Of a DNA stretch of 5,692 bases, positions 4,856-5,692 are shown piece after piece (the first letter of the stretch is position 1; every line of letters begins with the position of its first letter). Both the position numbers and the translations under genes were made by a program. Location of the stretch: contig JABZHP010000071.1 of NCBI GenBank assembly GCA_015258785.1, forward strand, positions 1-5,692, given 5' to 3'. The DNA comes from Atopobium sp. Its GTDB lineage: Bacteria; Actinomycetota; Coriobacteriia; Coriobacteriales; Atopobiaceae. The notes under the pieces are model-generated. The model searched no databases. It saw nothing but the letters and a program-made list of their open reading frames with translations, and was not told the DNA's origin.

Positions 4856-5692
4856 ATGCGCATAGCAGTTGCACAAATGAATACTCAGGCCGGAGACTTC
4901 GAGTTTACCGCTCAGACCATGCTGGAATATGCTCAGAGAGCTCAACAGCAAGGTGCTGAGCTAGTCATTTATCCTGCGCCAACTCTTACAGGGCTGCTAA
5001 GCGTGCCAGAGGCTGACATAGAAGGGCTTTTTGCAGACCTCTCGGAGATTATCAATTCGCTTTCAGAAAAGCTTCCAATTGCGGCTCTTATTCCTGTTGT
5101 AACAGAGTTTGATGGAAGTGCAGCTAGCGAGGCTCTTCTCGTTAGAAACGGAGCCGTAACTCCGCTGAAATTGACTGCCCAGATAGCGCACATGAGCGCT
5201 CTTGCTCGTTCTGCTAGCTCTGCACAAACATCTGGCGAGAATACCTTTGAGCTCGCAAAATTTGAAGCAGCTGGCCTTACGTTTGGCGTTGCTTTTACCT
5301 ACGACGATCTTGACGCGTGGCAAGATGTCGACGACTCGTTAGATGCTGTCATTTACCTGCCGTATTTTGGCTTTGCTGTTGATGATTCGTCGTCCGCCAT
5401 GGGCATGGCGGCGGCAGAAAGCCGCTATCTGGGGGATGTTGAAGAGTTTGATAGCTGGCTTATTGCGGCAAACGCTGTTGGCGCCTATGGCAATCAGGTG
5501 TTTTGTGGTTCAAGTTTCTTCTTGTCACCTTCAGGAGATTTAGTCAAACAAGCAGCCTCATTCTCAGAAGATATGGTTGTCTGCGAGGTTGACCAAGATA
5601 CTATCGAAAACTTTGATAGAGAAGACACGGCGGGCGTCTACAATAGCGCGCTTACTACCTGGGGTGTATTGGCTACAGGCGTGCGTGATTAC
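4856..5692 (+). CDS. nadE: Glutamine-dependent-type NAD+ synthetase, N-terminal glutaminase-like domain (3' truncated by window)
   Basis: The open frame of 279 codons continues past the window edge. It starts MRIAVAQMNTQAGDF, the usual nitrilase-fold N-terminus of bacterial two-domain NadE. It ends at ALTTWGVLATGVRDY (265-279), which matches the linker directly before the synthetase domain and its SGGxDS ATP-binding loop, expected just outside. NadE makes NAD+ from deamido-NAD+ and ATP; the N-terminal domain normally hydrolyses glutamine and channels ammonia. Later fold elements are recognisable, for example ANAVGAYGN (205-213) and SFFLSPSGDL (220-229). The catalytic triad is altered: the usual FPE Glu is Ala41 (YPAPTLTG, 39-46) and the usual ICxD Cys is Thr148 (FTYDD, 147-151); K105 may be the remaining Lys. 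The start is ATG 4856 with AGGA (4847-4850) five bases upstream; ATG 4851 is out of frame and stops after four codons. A different nitrilase-family protein is possible, but the linker favours NadE. Confidence 0.82.
   Translation, partial: MRIAVAQMNTQAGDFEFTAQTMLEYAQRAQQQGAELVIYPAPTLTGLLSVPEADIEGLFADLSEIINSLSEKLPIAALIPVVTEFDGSAASEALLVRNGAVTPLKLTAQIAHMSALARSASSAQTSGENTFELAKFEAAGLTFGVAFTYDDLDAWQDVDDSLDAVIYLPYFGFAVDDSSSAMGMAAAESRYLGDVEEFDSWLIAANAVGAYGNQVFCGSSFFLSPSGDLVKQAASFSEDMVVCEVDQDTIENFDREDTAGVYNSALTTWGVLATGVRDY

Noticed and set aside
4304..4951. Minus-strand frame of about 215 codons opposite the superoxide reductase and nadE start
   Set aside because: It crosses the rho-independent terminator and two real gene boundaries and has no recognisable motifs.

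Overview
This window looks like a chromosomal segment from an anaerobic or microaerophilic actinobacterium of the class Coriobacteriia, most likely an Atopobium/Lancefieldella/Olsenella-type organism. That placement is inferred from three things: the actinobacterial-style DnaE with an intact PHP metal site (N-terminal HLHNHSDFSILDG), moderate GC with frequent AGA arginine codons, and a superoxide reductase, an enzyme typical of anaerobes. No mobile element, CRISPR array, tRNA or rRNA is visible.

Layout. Bases 1-87 (minus strand) hold the first 29 codons of a divergent gene, tentatively an aminopeptidase C (bleomycin-hydrolase type) N-terminus. Bases 88-414 are a divergent intergenic region with a plausible dnaE promoter (TTGTCC-16-TATACA) and a 31-bp imperfect dyad of unknown role. 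Bases 415-4251 encode a complete 1278-residue DNA polymerase III alpha subunit (DnaE). Its three palm aspartates, clamp-binding motif and full set of PHP metal ligands are present, and it carries an unusual insertion of about 60 residues inside the PHP domain. Bases 4252-4360 hold a compact control region: an extended -10 promoter embedded in repeated TTACT/AGTAA half-sites, then a perfect C(UUCG)G hairpin just upstream of a good ribosome binding site. This region drives a 121-residue superoxide reductase (4361-4726) that keeps the catalytic Fe(His4Cys) site but has lost all rubredoxin-like centre I cysteines. An AT-rich hairpin and a strong rho-independent terminator (4766-4798) end that unit. 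A second promoter-like stretch (-10 TATGAT) precedes an open frame from 4856 to the window edge. It encodes the N-terminal glutaminase (nitrilase-fold) part of a glutamine-dependent-type NAD+ synthetase, NadE, and stops just before the expected synthetase domain.

How the genes relate. DnaE is replication housekeeping, the reductase handles oxygen stress, and NadE makes NAD+. They do not form an obvious pathway; the terminator and separate promoters suggest independent units. The main points for a second look are the NadE glutaminase domain, in which two of the three nitrilase catalytic residues are replaced (Glu to Ala41, Cys to Thr148), the DnaE PHP insertion, and the layered control region in front of the superoxide reductase. 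I see no convincing multi-gene novel system here.
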